In this document: positions 1 through 8,409 of the stretch, piece after piece
Layout of the letters: each line of letters starts with the position of its first letter
Position numbering within the stretch: the first letter of the stretch is position 1
NCBI GenBank assembly: GCA_951813575.1
Contig: OX638375.1
Span: 4,070,752 to 4,134,751 of the forward strand
Direction: 5' to 3'
Length of the DNA stretch: 64,000 nt
Origin: Candidatus Binatia bacterium
Lineage (GTDB): Bacteria; Desulfobacterota; Binatia; UBA9968; JAJDTQ01
Program-made: the position numbers and the translations under genes
The notes under the pieces: generated by a model
The model's database searches: none
Seen by the model: only the letters and a program-made list of their open reading frames with translations
What the model was told of the DNA's origin: nothing

Positions 1-1
1 C

Positions 2-286
2 GGTGAGGAAGTCCAGACAGGCCCCAAGGCCGGCGAGATGGGCCTCATCACCCGGATGTTCCTGTGGTTCTTCCTTTTCGGGCTGCTCGTCTTCATCACC
101 GGGTTCTACATCTCCACCCTGGTGTTCGCCTTGGCATTCACGCGTTTGCAAGGCGGCATCGGTTGGCCCGGAGCGGTCTTCATCACCGCCCTGGCGCTGG
201 GGTTCTTCTACTTCATCTTCGAGGAAACGCTGGCCGTGGACCTCTTCGCTGGCGTCATCTTCGGAGCCTTCATCCCGCCGCTGTAA
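2..286 (+). CDS. Tripartite tricarboxylate transporter TctB-type subunit, 3' end (partial)
   Basis: The frame is open to the left edge of the window, so only the last ~94 residues are present and the true start lies outside. What remains is two hydrophobic helices joined by a short polar turn, with the pattern of the C-terminal half of TctB, the small four-helix membrane subunit of tripartite tricarboxylate transporters that works with TctA (12 helices) and a periplasmic TctC. An internal ATG at 38 exists but has no convincing ribosome site and is probably not a start. No TctA follows; the gene ends into a repeat zone. The family call rests on hydropathy and a familiar C-terminal pattern and is moderately secure. 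Confidence 0.6.
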   Translation, partial: GEEVQTGPKAGEMGLITRMFLWFFLFGLLVFITGFYISTLVFALAFTRLQGGIGWPGAVFITALALGFFYFIFEETLAVDLFAGVIFGAFIPPL

Positions 287-840
287 GGGCCGCGCCGCGT
301 TCTGCTTCGGCCGGGCCAAGGGCCATAACCAAGACCGGGCCTCATCACGCGGGCCCCCACGCCGTCATCACCCCGTGCCCTCCACCTCCGCCATCCGAAG
401 CCCCCATTTCCGTCACCCCGTGCCCCCACCTCCATCACCCCGTGCCCCCACCTCCGTCATCCCGTGCCCCCACCTCCGTCATCCGGAGCCTCCACTTCCG
501 TCACCCCGGGCTTGACCCGGGGTCCAGGCATTGAACCGCTGCCCGCCGTATCATCGCCGTATCCCGTTGATGGGACCACTCCCCTCCCGCCTTTCTGGAC
601 CCCGGGTCAAGCCCGGGGTGACGCAGAGGCGGCCGGGGGTGACGCAGAGGCGGCCGGGGGTGACGCAGAGGCGGCCGGGGGTGACGCAGAGGCGGCCGGG
701 GGTGACGCAGAGGCGGCCGGGGGTGACGCAGAGGCGGCCGGGGGTGACGCAGAGGCGGCCGGGGATGATGGGAGGGTGGGGCCGCGGGGTCGAGCGTGAA
801 AGGACGGAGATGATGATTCCGTTTGACGGACGTAGCGACC
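287..840. repeat. Intergenic repeat zone: palindrome pair with degenerate short repeats
   Basis: No gene is credible here. From about 365 to 500 there are degenerate ~21-22 base repeats built on CGTCACCCCGTGCCCCCACC. A palindromic core (CCCCGGGCTTGACCCGGGG followed by TCCAG) lies at 501-528, and its reverse complement at 595-621. The two copies face each other across about 65 bases and could form a large cruciform or hairpin. The same core recurs near 13355, 51640, 51703, 54455 and 54556, so it is a genome-wide REP-like element. Open frames across this zone are repeat artefacts. Confidence 0.85.
618..764. repeat. Tandem array, 7 copies of a 21-bp unit
   Basis: Seven consecutive 21-base units start at 618, 639, 660, 681, 702, 723 and 744 and read as identical. 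The unit core is GACGCAGAGGCGGCCG. The array begins exactly where the palindromic core at 595-621 ends, and each unit repeats that core's GGGGTGACG border, so the array seems to have grown out of the palindrome's edge. Because 21 is a multiple of three, it makes artefactual repetitive open frames on both strands. Confidence 0.9.
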
Positions 841-1941
841 CTACAACGCGACCCAGCGCTGTTCCGTGGATGATTCCAGGGCCGCGTCTAGCACGCGCTG
901 GGCGGCGAGGCCGTCGGCGAAGCTGGGTGAGGCGGGGGTGCCGTTGCGGATGGCTTCCACGAAGTCGCGGGTGAGCCTGCCGAAGATGAACTCCCCTTGA
1001 GCGCGCTGCGGGTCCGAGGCGTCGAGCCCTTGGGTGTAACGTTCCGGGACCTCCAGGGGCTCTGGTGAACGGGTGTCGTCGCGGGCGCCCCACAGTTGGC
1101 CGCGAATCCAGCCTTCCACGTTGCGGTCGAAGGTGAACCGCAGCATCCCGGCGTCGCCATAGATCTCCAGGTTCTGGTAGTTGCTCTTCCGCGCCACCGC
1201 GCTCAGGCGGACGCACGCCGAGGCGCCGCCGGCGAGCCGCGCCATGAGCGTGAAGTTGTCGTCCACCGTCACCAGCCGGGCCACACCGCCCTCGTCCAGC
1301 CGCTCCGGTATGAAGGTGTCGGCATGCCCCCAGAGGCTCTCGAACTCGCCGACGAGCCAGCGGAGCCGGTCCACCACGTGCACGCCGATGTCGCCGAGAA
1401 CGCCGAAGCCGGCCAGCTCCCGTTGGTGGCGCCAGTAGTGGGTCTGGCCCGGCGCCGCGCGGTTCTCGCTGAACCAGCGGCTCTCCACGTGGAGCACCCG
1501 CCCGCCCACGTAGCCGCCGTCCATGAGCTCCTTCATGTAGGCCAGCGCCGGGATGTGGCGGTGGTTGAACGCGGTCATGTGCACGCGCCCGGCCGCGCCG
1601 GCCTGGTCCAGCATGCCTTGGGCCTCGGCCGCGTTCATGGCCAGGGGTTTCTCGCACAGCACATGGAGGCCCTTCGCGAATGCCGCCGAGACCATCTCCG
1701 CATGGAGGTGCGGCGGCGCAACGATGCTCACGGCGTCGAGCCCTGGGTGGGCCAGTAGCGCGCGGTAGTCCGTGTACACGTGGGGCACGCCGAACTTTCC
1801 GGCCGTCTCCTCCGCCTTTTCCTTCGTCCGTTGGCAGAACGCCACCACCTCCGCTGCCTCGGTGGCGCCGTAGCCCTGCAGGTGCTGGATGCCGAAACCG
1901 CCGCCGATAACGCCGACTCGCACAGGTTGGCCCGTTGTCAT
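841..1941 (-). CDS. Gfo/Idh/MocA family NAD(P)-dependent oxidoreductase
   Basis: A 366-residue protein of the Gfo/Idh/MocA family, which oxidises or reduces sugars, inositols or related polyols with NAD(P). The N-terminal Rossmann motif GVIGGGFG is at residues ~10-17, the family's EKPLA motif with the catalytic lysine at 97-101, and GDIGVHVVD, which carries the histidine of the active site, at ~183-191. The start is the ATG at 1941, chosen for the strong GGAGGA four bases upstream; the longer open frame upstream runs through the MFS gene and is spurious. It follows two MFS transporter genes on the same strand with a 41-base gap, so it may act on a transported substrate. The substrate is unknown. 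Confidence 0.9.
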   Translation of the reverse strand: MTTGQPVRVGVIGGGFGIQHLQGYGATEAAEVVAFCQRTKEKAEETAGKFGVPHVYTDYRALLAHPGLDAVSIVAPPHLHAEMVSAAFAKGLHVLCEKPLAMNAAEAQGMLDQAGAAGRVHMTAFNHRHIPALAYMKELMDGGYVGGRVLHVESRWFSENRAAPGQTHYWRHQRELAGFGVLGDIGVHVVDRLRWLVGEFESLWGHADTFIPERLDEGGVARLVTVDDNFTLMARLAGGASACVRLSAVARKSNYQNLEIYGDAGMLRFTFDRNVEGWIRGQLWGARDDTRSPEPLEVPERYTQGLDASDPQRAQGEFIFGRLTRDFVEAIRNGTPASPSFADGLAAQRVLDAALESSTEQRWVAL

Positions 1942-1982
1942 GATTCCTCCTGTTGTCCCATGTGACGCGCTTGGCTCACGGT

Positions 1983-3215
1983 TCAGGTCCTTATGGGAGT
2001 CGTTGCCCTGGGGATCGCCAGGACGGTGACCGCGGCGAGAAGATTGATGGCGCCGAACAGATAGAAGGTGTAGCTCAGGCCGTAGTGGTCGGCCACGGCG
2101 CCGACGATCAGCGGGAAGACCAGGGAAAGCGAGGAGCGGCCCACGTCCATGAACGTCTGGGCCGCGCCCCAGATCTCCTTGGGCGCGTGCTCCAGGCCGC
2201 TGGCCTGGATGATGGGTCCCACCGCGAAGAGCGCCATCCCGCCCAGGGACACCACCGGCAGCAGCAACCAACCGGACGGGAACAACGGGATCGAGCCGAT
2301 CAGCAGTCCGCCCGTGAGCAACGAGACGCAGATCGTGCTCTTGCGGCCCCACCGGTCCGACATGTGCCCCACGATGGGAGCGAAGACCGTCCCCACCAGC
2401 GCCAGGCACCCCAGGTAGAGGCCGATGGCGGCCGTTCCCATCTTCATCTCGACCGAGAGGTAGAGGGGCAGAAAGGTCGGAATCAGATTCTCGCCGATGG
2501 AGCGCAGACCGGCTACGACGGTTACGCCGATCAATGGAAGATTGGTGAGGACGTCGCTGCGCAGCGCGCGGCCATAGGATACGCTCTGCCGGTCCCGCGG
2601 CGCGTGTCCCAGGCGCGGCAGCAACAGCCAGAGAAAGAGCGCGGTGGCGATTCCGGGCAGGAACTGGAAGGCGAAAACCGTGCGCCAGGTCACCCAGGCC
2701 AGCACCGCTCCCATAATGAGGGGCCCGGCGGCGGCGGCGAGATTGCCGCCCATGGCATGGATGCCCAGGGCGAACCCCATGCGGTCCGGGAACCTGTCGC
2801 CGATGACCGCGCGTGCCGGCGCGTGCCACAGGAACCCCCCCAGCAGGGCCTGGGTGCAAAGGAGCGCTCCGAATAGCAGGAACGTGGTGGAGAACCCCTG
2901 GAGCGAGAAGAACAGGGACGGCCACACCAGGGACAAAAGCAGGATGCCTTTGCGATCCTTCAGAAAGTCCGTCGCCAGGCCGCCGACGGTGATGCTGATG
3001 ATGTGGGATACGCGTTCAACCGAGCGAAGCGCGCCGAGTTGGGTGTATGTGATGCCGAAGTCCCTGGTGATCAGGGGCAGGGAAACCCTCAGGATGCCGT
3101 CGAACCAATGGGTGACGCCGTGGCCCGACGCCAACAGGGTCAGCATGCGGCCCCGGGACGGTTCCGGCGTCGCGGCGCCGGGCAGGGCGGTCGAAGGGTC
3201 GGTGGACGTGTTCAT
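1983..3215 (-). CDS. MFS transporter (copy 1 of a tandem pair)
   Basis: A 410-residue major facilitator with about 12 predicted helices. The MFS loop signature GHMSDRWGRKS is present between helices 8 and 9, and a related DFLKDRKG version between helices 2 and 3. The first helix begins LLASGHGVTHWFDG, a histidine-bearing pattern reminiscent of the fosmidomycin-resistance-like branch, but substrate cannot be deduced. The gene is 27 bases downstream of a clear paralogue (3243-4481) and upstream of a sugar-type oxidoreductase, all on the minus strand, so the three probably form one operon. Confidence 0.85.
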   Translation of the reverse strand: MNTSTDPSTALPGAATPEPSRGRMLTLLASGHGVTHWFDGILRVSLPLITRDFGITYTQLGALRSVERVSHIISITVGGLATDFLKDRKGILLLSLVWPSLFFSLQGFSTTFLLFGALLCTQALLGGFLWHAPARAVIGDRFPDRMGFALGIHAMGGNLAAAAGPLIMGAVLAWVTWRTVFAFQFLPGIATALFLWLLLPRLGHAPRDRQSVSYGRALRSDVLTNLPLIGVTVVAGLRSIGENLIPTFLPLYLSVEMKMGTAAIGLYLGCLALVGTVFAPIVGHMSDRWGRKSTICVSLLTGGLLIGSIPLFPSGWLLLPVVSLGGMALFAVGPIIQASGLEHAPKEIWGAAQTFMDVGRSSLSLVFPLIVGAVADHYGLSYTFYLFGAINLLAAVTVLAIPRATTPIRT

Positions 3216-3242
3216 GGCGTATTCCCGGCCCGGCTCACGTCC

Positions 3243-4481
3243 TCAAGTCCGTGCCGGTTTCCTCGCCGCAGGGACCACGAGCATGGCGGCCGCTCCAGCG
3301 AAAAGGACGCCGACGGACAGATACAACGCGTAATCCGGGTGGTCGTTGTCGGCCAGCGCGCCGCTGATCAGCGGAAGGATCAGGGCGACGGAAGACCGGA
3401 CCGCGTATATGAACGTCTGGGCCGCGCCCCAGACCTCCCTGGGCGTATGTTCGAGAGCGCTCGCCAGGATGATGGGCGTTACCGGGAAGAGTGACATCCC
3501 GCATAACAACACCACCAGCGACGGCAAGCCTGACGGCCACAACGGGAGCGAAACGATCACGAGGCCGCTCATGACCAGCGCAACGACGATGGTGCTCTTC
3601 CGCCCCCACCGGTCCGAAATGTGACCGATAATGGGGAGGCAAACCATCTGCGCCAGCGCGGAGCCCGCAAGAAACACGAAGAAGCCGGCTTCGCCGATTC
3701 TCGTAGCCGTCAAAAGGTAGCGGGGCAGGACGGTAGAGATGAGTCTCACGCCGGCGGATTGCAAAGCCTCCACCGCGGTCACGCCGATCAACGGCAGATT
3801 GGTGAGCACGCCACTGCACAGCGCCCGGCCATAGGATTCGTTCTGCCGCGGCCGCGCCGGGCGTCGCAGGGCTGGCAGCCAGAGCCGGAGAGCGAACGCG
3901 GCGGCGATGCCGGGTAGCAGTTGCAAAGCGTACGCGGTGCGCCACGTGATCCGGGTGAGCAGCCATCTCACGCAAAAGGGCGCGAGGGCCGCCAGTGCAA
4001 AGCTCACCAGGGCGTGGATCCCCAGGGCGAAACCCATGCGTTCAGGAAACTTGTCTCCGATGACGGCAGACGCGGGAGGGTGCCACAGAGCGCCTCCAAG
4101 CAGACCCTGAACGAAAAGAAGCGCGCCCAACATCCAGAAGGTGGTCGAGAAACCCTGAACCAGAAAGAAGAACGACGTCCACAGCAGGGACAACAGCAGG
4201 ATGTCCTTTCGGTCCCTTAGCAGGTCCGTAGCCAGGCCTCCGGCCGCAAACCCGATGGCGCGCGACACGCGTAGAGCCGGGTAAAACGCGCGGATGTCGG
4301 CGTAGGAGCCGCCGAGACCGTTCCGGAGTGACGGCAGGGACGCCGGCATGACCGTCTGAAACCAGTGGTTGACGGCGTGTCCCGCCGCCAGGAGTGTGAG
4401 GATACGGCTGCGCGGCGGATCGGTCGTGCCGGTGTCCGCCGTGGATACCGAAGGATCGGACGAAGCGTTCACCGTGGGCAT
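3243..4481 (-). CDS. MFS transporter (copy 2 of a tandem pair)
   Basis: A 412-residue paralogue of the gene at 1983-3215, aligning along its whole length (LLAAGHAVNHWF at helix 1, GHISDRWGRKS in the central loop, and a shared HTPREVWGAAQTF stretch against HAPKEIWGAAQTF). This is an old tandem duplication, because the copies differ at many positions. It would be the first gene of the minus-strand group that ends with the Gfo/Idh/MocA oxidoreductase. tRNA-Sec lies 32 bases upstream on the same strand. Substrate and direction of transport are unknown. Confidence 0.85.
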   Translation of the reverse strand: MPTVNASSDPSVSTADTGTTDPPRSRILTLLAAGHAVNHWFQTVMPASLPSLRNGLGGSYADIRAFYPALRVSRAIGFAAGGLATDLLRDRKDILLLSLLWTSFFFLVQGFSTTFWMLGALLFVQGLLGGALWHPPASAVIGDKFPERMGFALGIHALVSFALAALAPFCVRWLLTRITWRTAYALQLLPGIAAAFALRLWLPALRRPARPRQNESYGRALCSGVLTNLPLIGVTAVEALQSAGVRLISTVLPRYLLTATRIGEAGFFVFLAGSALAQMVCLPIIGHISDRWGRKSTIVVALVMSGLVIVSLPLWPSGLPSLVVLLCGMSLFPVTPIILASALEHTPREVWGAAQTFIYAVRSSVALILPLISGALADNDHPDYALYLSVGVLFAGAAAMLVVPAARKPART

Positions 4482-4513
4482 CCCGCCCGCGTTTCAGGCG
4501 CAGGCGCCAGCTG

Positions 4514-4608
4514 TGGCGGAGAAGGGAGGGAGTCGAACCCTCCGAGAACCTTACGGCCCTCAGACTGGTTTTGAAGACCAGCGGCACCACCGGGCACCTT
4601 CCTTCTCC
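4514..4608 (-). tRNA. selC: tRNA-Sec (anticodon TCA)
   Basis: A 95-base tRNA read on the minus strand. It starts GGAGAAGG and ends CCTTCTCC-G-CCA, giving an eight-pair acceptor stem, a G discriminator and an encoded CCA. The anticodon stem is CTGGT/ACCAG around CTTCAAA, with anticodon TCA at 4574-4572, which reads UGA. The T arm contains GGTTCGACTCC, and a long variable arm lies between the anticodon and T arms. The extended acceptor, long variable arm and UCA anticodon together identify selenocysteine tRNA, not a suppressor. It implies SelA, SelB and SelD elsewhere in the genome. Confidence 0.95.
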
Positions 4609-4641
4609 ATGACATTGTCGGACATCCTTGTATGGCCTGCG

Positions 4642-6954
4642 TCAGATTTCAAGGTCGGGCGGGGTGAAGGCCTGCACTTCCGGCAGTTCCTCCCCGAACG
4701 CTTCGACCTCCACCAGCGTCGTCTGGGAGATGGGACCCTGTGCGAGCCGCGACGTGCCCTTGTCCAGGGTGAGGACGTTGGGATTGCCGTGGCGTTCCAG
4801 TCCGCCGGGTGCGGCGGGGTCGAACCATGCTCCGGTGGCGAGGACGACGGTGTCGGGCGAGACGTTGGCGGTGACGCGGGCGCCGGCGAGACAGGCGCCG
4901 CGATCATTGTACACGCGCACCACGGTCCCGTCCGCTATCCCCCTTGCGGCGGCGGCCGTGGGATTGATCAGCAGCGGCTCGCGGCCCTGCACCTTGTTGG
5001 CGACGCTGACGGCTCCTGGGTCATGCTGACTGTGAAGTCTCGTGGCGGGCTGATGGGAGATAAGGTGGAGCGGGAAACTCCCGGCCTTCTCTCCGCCCAG
5101 CCACTCCTCCGGCTCGATCCACGCCGGATGCCCGGGGCAGTCGTCGTAGCCGAAGCCCGCGATGGTTTCCGAGAAGATCTCGATACGCCCGGACGGCGTC
5201 GGCAGGGGGTGCGCCACGGGATCCTCCCGGAATTGGGCGAGCAGCACCTTCTCCTCGCCCTCCGTCGGCAGGGTGACATGGCCGTCGCGCCAGAACGCAT
5301 CGAATGGCGGCAACTCGATGCCTTCACGGATGAACTGCCCGCGAAACGTGTCGTAGAGGTGCTCCAGCCAGTCCTTCTCCTGCCGGCCCTCGGTGAAGCC
5401 GTCCTTGAACCCCAGCCGATCGGCAAGGCCCGAGAAGATGTCGTAGTCGTTCCGCGCCTCGCCCACCGGAGGGATCGCCTGTGCCATGGCCAGCACCTCG
5501 GGGTCGGCGGCCTGCCAGCCGATGTCGTTGCGTTCCAGGGGGGTGGTGGCCGGCAGCACGATGTCGGCGTGCCGCGCCTGAGGGTTCCACCAGGGCTCGT
5601 GGACGATGATGGTTTCGGGACGCTGCCATGCGTTCACCAGCCGGTTCAGGTCCTGGTGGTGATGAAAGGGGTTGCCGCCGCACCAGTAGACGAGACGGAC
5701 GTCGGGATAGCGCAGCCGCTGCCCGTTGTAGTCGAACGGTTCGCCCGGGTTAAGAAGCATGTCCGTGATCCGCGCCACCGGAATGAAGGAACTCACCGGG
5801 TTCTGTCCCTGCGGTAGCGCCATGCCGCCCACGGACTTCACGGGATTGCCGATGGAGCCGGTGGCGCCGTAGCCGTAGCCGATGCCGCCTCCGGGAAGGC
5901 CGATCCCGCCCAGCATGGCCGCCAGGACCGCCGCCATCCAGTAGGGCTGTTCGCCATGGTCGGCGCGCTGCAGCGACCAGCTCACGGTAACGAAGGTCCG
6001 CGCGGCGGCCATGCGTCGAGCCAGATTGCGGATGGTGTCCGCCGGGATGCCGCATCGGGCCGCCGCCCACTCCGGGTCCTTGGGTTGACCGTCCTGTTCT
6101 CCCATGAGGTAGGCCCGGAAGGACTCGAACCCGGTACAATACTTGTCCAGGAACGTCCGGTCGTGGAGGCCCTCGTCAGCCAGCACGTGGGCAAGACCGA
6201 GCATCAGCGCGGTGTCGGTGTTGGGGCGCGGTGCGAGCCATTCCGCCTCGAGGAAATCCGCGGCGTCGTCCCTCAACGGACTGATGTTCACGAACTCGAC
6301 GCCGTTCTCCTTGCAGCGTTCGAGCCAGCCCCGGATGGCGTGCTTGCTCAAGCCGCCGGCGCTGACCTGGGTGTTCTTGAGCGGGATGCCTCCGAAACTG
6401 ACCACCAACTCCGAATGCCCGGCGATCACCGGCCACGAGGTGGATCGGCCGCGGACGGCTGCCCAGTCGTAGCCGAAGACGTGGGGGACGATGACTTCCG
6501 CCGCGGCAAAACTGTAGGTGTTGACGGACCGGACGTAGCCGCCCAACTGGTTCAGAAACCGGTGAAGCTGGCTCTGGGCGTGATGGAAGCGGCCTGCGGA
6601 GGCCCAGCCGTAGGAGCCGCCGAAAATCCCCGAGTTGCCGAAAGACTCCCGTACCCGACGCAGCTCTCCCGCCGCCAGGTCCAGCGCCTCGTCCCAGCTC
6701 ACCGGGACGAACGGCTCCGTCCCACGGCCTCCTCCGTGACGCCCGGGCCCCCGCTCCAGCCAACCCTTGCGCACCATGGGCCGGGCCACCCGGCAGGGGT
6801 GGTGCACCACGTCCGGAAGCGACCTCCCGATGGGCGACGGGTCCGGGTCACCGGCCAACGGATGCACGGCCACGATGCGCTCATCCTGGACGTCGACCTG
6901 GTAAGCGCCCCAGTGAAGGGACGTTTGAACGCGTTTGGAATCTGTGCTCGGCAT
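4642..6954 (-). CDS. BisC/TorA-like molybdopterin oxidoreductase (biotin/methionine/DMSO sulfoxide reductase family)
   Basis: A 770-residue enzyme of the DMSO-reductase superfamily closest in pattern to BisC and TorZ. It opens with SLHWGAYQVDV and has FGGSYGWASAGRFHHAQ at 111-127, in which Ser119 is the expected molybdenum ligand. There is no N-terminal four-cysteine Fe-S motif and no twin-arginine signal, so it should be a cytoplasmic bis-MGD enzyme reducing S- or N-oxides. E. coli BisC is of very similar length. The start ATG has GGAGG about ten bases upstream. It carries no in-frame TGA, so it is not itself a selenoprotein, although tRNA-Sec follows 33 bases downstream. It is divergent from the ThDP-enzyme genes starting at 7080 and shares a 125-base promoter region with them. 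Confidence 0.88.
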   Translation of the reverse strand: MPSTDSKRVQTSLHWGAYQVDVQDERIVAVHPLAGDPDPSPIGRSLPDVVHHPCRVARPMVRKGWLERGPGRHGGGRGTEPFVPVSWDEALDLAAGELRRVRESFGNSGIFGGSYGWASAGRFHHAQSQLHRFLNQLGGYVRSVNTYSFAAAEVIVPHVFGYDWAAVRGRSTSWPVIAGHSELVVSFGGIPLKNTQVSAGGLSKHAIRGWLERCKENGVEFVNISPLRDDAADFLEAEWLAPRPNTDTALMLGLAHVLADEGLHDRTFLDKYCTGFESFRAYLMGEQDGQPKDPEWAAARCGIPADTIRNLARRMAAARTFVTVSWSLQRADHGEQPYWMAAVLAAMLGGIGLPGGGIGYGYGATGSIGNPVKSVGGMALPQGQNPVSSFIPVARITDMLLNPGEPFDYNGQRLRYPDVRLVYWCGGNPFHHHQDLNRLVNAWQRPETIIVHEPWWNPQARHADIVLPATTPLERNDIGWQAADPEVLAMAQAIPPVGEARNDYDIFSGLADRLGFKDGFTEGRQEKDWLEHLYDTFRGQFIREGIELPPFDAFWRDGHVTLPTEGEEKVLLAQFREDPVAHPLPTPSGRIEIFSETIAGFGYDDCPGHPAWIEPEEWLGGEKAGSFPLHLISHQPATRLHSQHDPGAVSVANKVQGREPLLINPTAAAARGIADGTVVRVYNDRGACLAGARVTANVSPDTVVLATGAWFDPAAPGGLERHGNPNVLTLDKGTSRLAQGPISQTTLVEVEAFGEELPEVQAFTPPDLEI

Positions 6955-6995
6955 CTGTCTTGACCTCCGCTTCCCAACATTTCCTATTGCATGGA

Positions 6996-7023
6996 TGAAA
7001 TCAACGGGACTAGGCTGATTTCA
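6996..7023. promoter_or_regulatory. Inverted repeat in divergent promoter (candidate operator)
   Basis: Perfect eight-base arms TGAAATCA (6996-7003) and TGATTTCA (7016-7023) are separated by 12 bases inside the AT-richer gap between the divergent BisC-like gene and the ThDP-enzyme gene. Position and symmetry suit a dimeric regulator controlling both directions. No adjacent regulator gene is present, so the binding protein is unknown. Confidence 0.5.
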
Positions 7024-7079
7024 ATCGGCCACAAGCCAGGGTCGACTTGAGGAGACGGTTGCAAACCGCGGAGGTGACA

Positions 7080-8312
7080 ATGAAACGGATCGATGCTCTT
7101 GGGGTGCTGATGAAACACCGGACGGACGAGCCGATCATTGTGAGCGTCGGCTACCAGCCCTCGGAGTTGAATTCCCTGGGACACAACGACCTGAATCTCT
7201 ATCAGGTCAACCTCCCTTATCCATCACCCCTCGGTCTTGGTCTGGCGCTGGCGATTCCACATCAAAAGGTCATCGTCAGCGACGGCGACGGATCCGCCGT
7301 CGCCGCCATGTCGACGCTCTGCACCATCGCCAATGCCGCCCCTCCCAATCTGATCCATATCGTTTGGGACAACGAATCCTGGATGACATGCGGAAAGGTC
7401 AGGGGAGGCCACATGGGCCCCATGCCAACCCCGACGGCGGGGCGCTGTGATTTCGAGCAACTCGCCAAGGGTGCCGGAATCGAGCACGCCTACACGGTGC
7501 GGGACGAAAGGGAGTTCGAAGATGTCTTCGTCCGGGCCCTCCGGGATGACAAGCCGTACGTGATCGTGGCGAAGGTCGACACGAGCACTCCTGCCGCGGC
7601 GCCGGTCCCCTATGGCATGACCGAAAACGCCATCCGGTTCCGCAGGGCCCTGGTGGACAAAGGCTGGGTCGATCCCATGCATGCGGGCGCGACCACGTTC
7701 AAGGACGTGGGCTTTGATTTCGGCGCCGGCGACGACAAGGGCAGGGTCGAAGCCGTCTACCGGAACCTTCGCGAGGTGGTGCCACGCGAGCCGGGCAATC
7801 TCAGCCTGGACAATGCACGGGCCATTTACGAGGGAGTCAAGGCCGCGGGAGTCGATATGTTCGTCTACCTTCCGGACAGCTCGAACTACCTGATCCAGCG
7901 GTTCGCCGCGGAAGATCCCGGAATGCTGAGCGTAATGGTCACCCGGGAAGACGAGGGAATGGCCATTGCCATGGGGGGATTCCTGGGGGGCAGGACGAGT
8001 TGCATCGTGATGGAGGCGTCGGGGCTGGGGTTGTCTTACCTCGCACTGGCCTGGCTCGGCATCCAGCAGAGAATGGCGACGCTGATCCTGACGAGCCATA
8101 CGGATGGACTGGGGGAATACACCGACTACCACGTGGTCACCCGCTACCTTGCGGAGCCCCTGCTGCGGGGCATGGGTATCCCGCACTACACGCTCATGGA
8201 CGTGTCCGAAGCGAAGAGACTGATCAAGTATGCGACCATGACCGTAAGGGGTCATGTATTTCCGGTCGTCATTCAGCTCCCGCGCCAGGTCCTTTGGGAC
8301 GACCCCGTATGA
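7080..8312 (+). CDS. Fused two-domain ThDP-dependent decarboxylase-like enzyme (permuted order)
   Basis: A 410-residue protein. Its first half is the thiamine-diphosphate binding (PP) domain, with DGDGSAVAAMS from ~68 and Asn98 completing the GDG-x(25-27)-N cofactor motif. Its second half (~230-410) resembles the PYR domain, with REDEGMAIAMGG at 289-300 supplying the activating glutamate. Sulfopyruvate and phosphonopyruvate decarboxylases have the same two domains, either as separate alpha (PYR) and beta (PP) subunits or fused as PYR-PP; here the order is PP-PYR. Start chosen at ATG 7080 because GGAGGTGACA sits directly upstream. The next two genes are a split version of the same two domains. 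The 2-oxoacid substrate is unknown. Confidence 0.8.
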   Translation: MKRIDALGVLMKHRTDEPIIVSVGYQPSELNSLGHNDLNLYQVNLPYPSPLGLGLALAIPHQKVIVSDGDGSAVAAMSTLCTIANAAPPNLIHIVWDNESWMTCGKVRGGHMGPMPTPTAGRCDFEQLAKGAGIEHAYTVRDEREFEDVFVRALRDDKPYVIVAKVDTSTPAAAPVPYGMTENAIRFRRALVDKGWVDPMHAGATTFKDVGFDFGAGDDKGRVEAVYRNLREVVPREPGNLSLDNARAIYEGVKAAGVDMFVYLPDSSNYLIQRFAAEDPGMLSVMVTREDEGMAIAMGGFLGGRTSCIVMEASGLGLSYLALAWLGIQQRMATLILTSHTDGLGEYTDYHVVTRYLAEPLLRGMGIPHYTLMDVSEAKRLIKYATMTVRGHVFPVVIQLPRQVLWDDPV

Positions 8313-8409
8313 TCGGTTTTCACAAAAGGCGCCGCCCGCGCTATGCACGCGGGCGGGCCGGAAGCCGGTCACTGGCATTTCCCGGGTGGCGGTACTACAA
8401 TCCCGCGTC

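Noticed and set aside
551..1657. 368-codon minus-strand ORF over the first repeat zone
   Set aside because: It runs antiphase through the Gfo/Idh/MocA gene and then through the 21-base repeats; composition is Arg/Pro/Gly-rich shadow coding.
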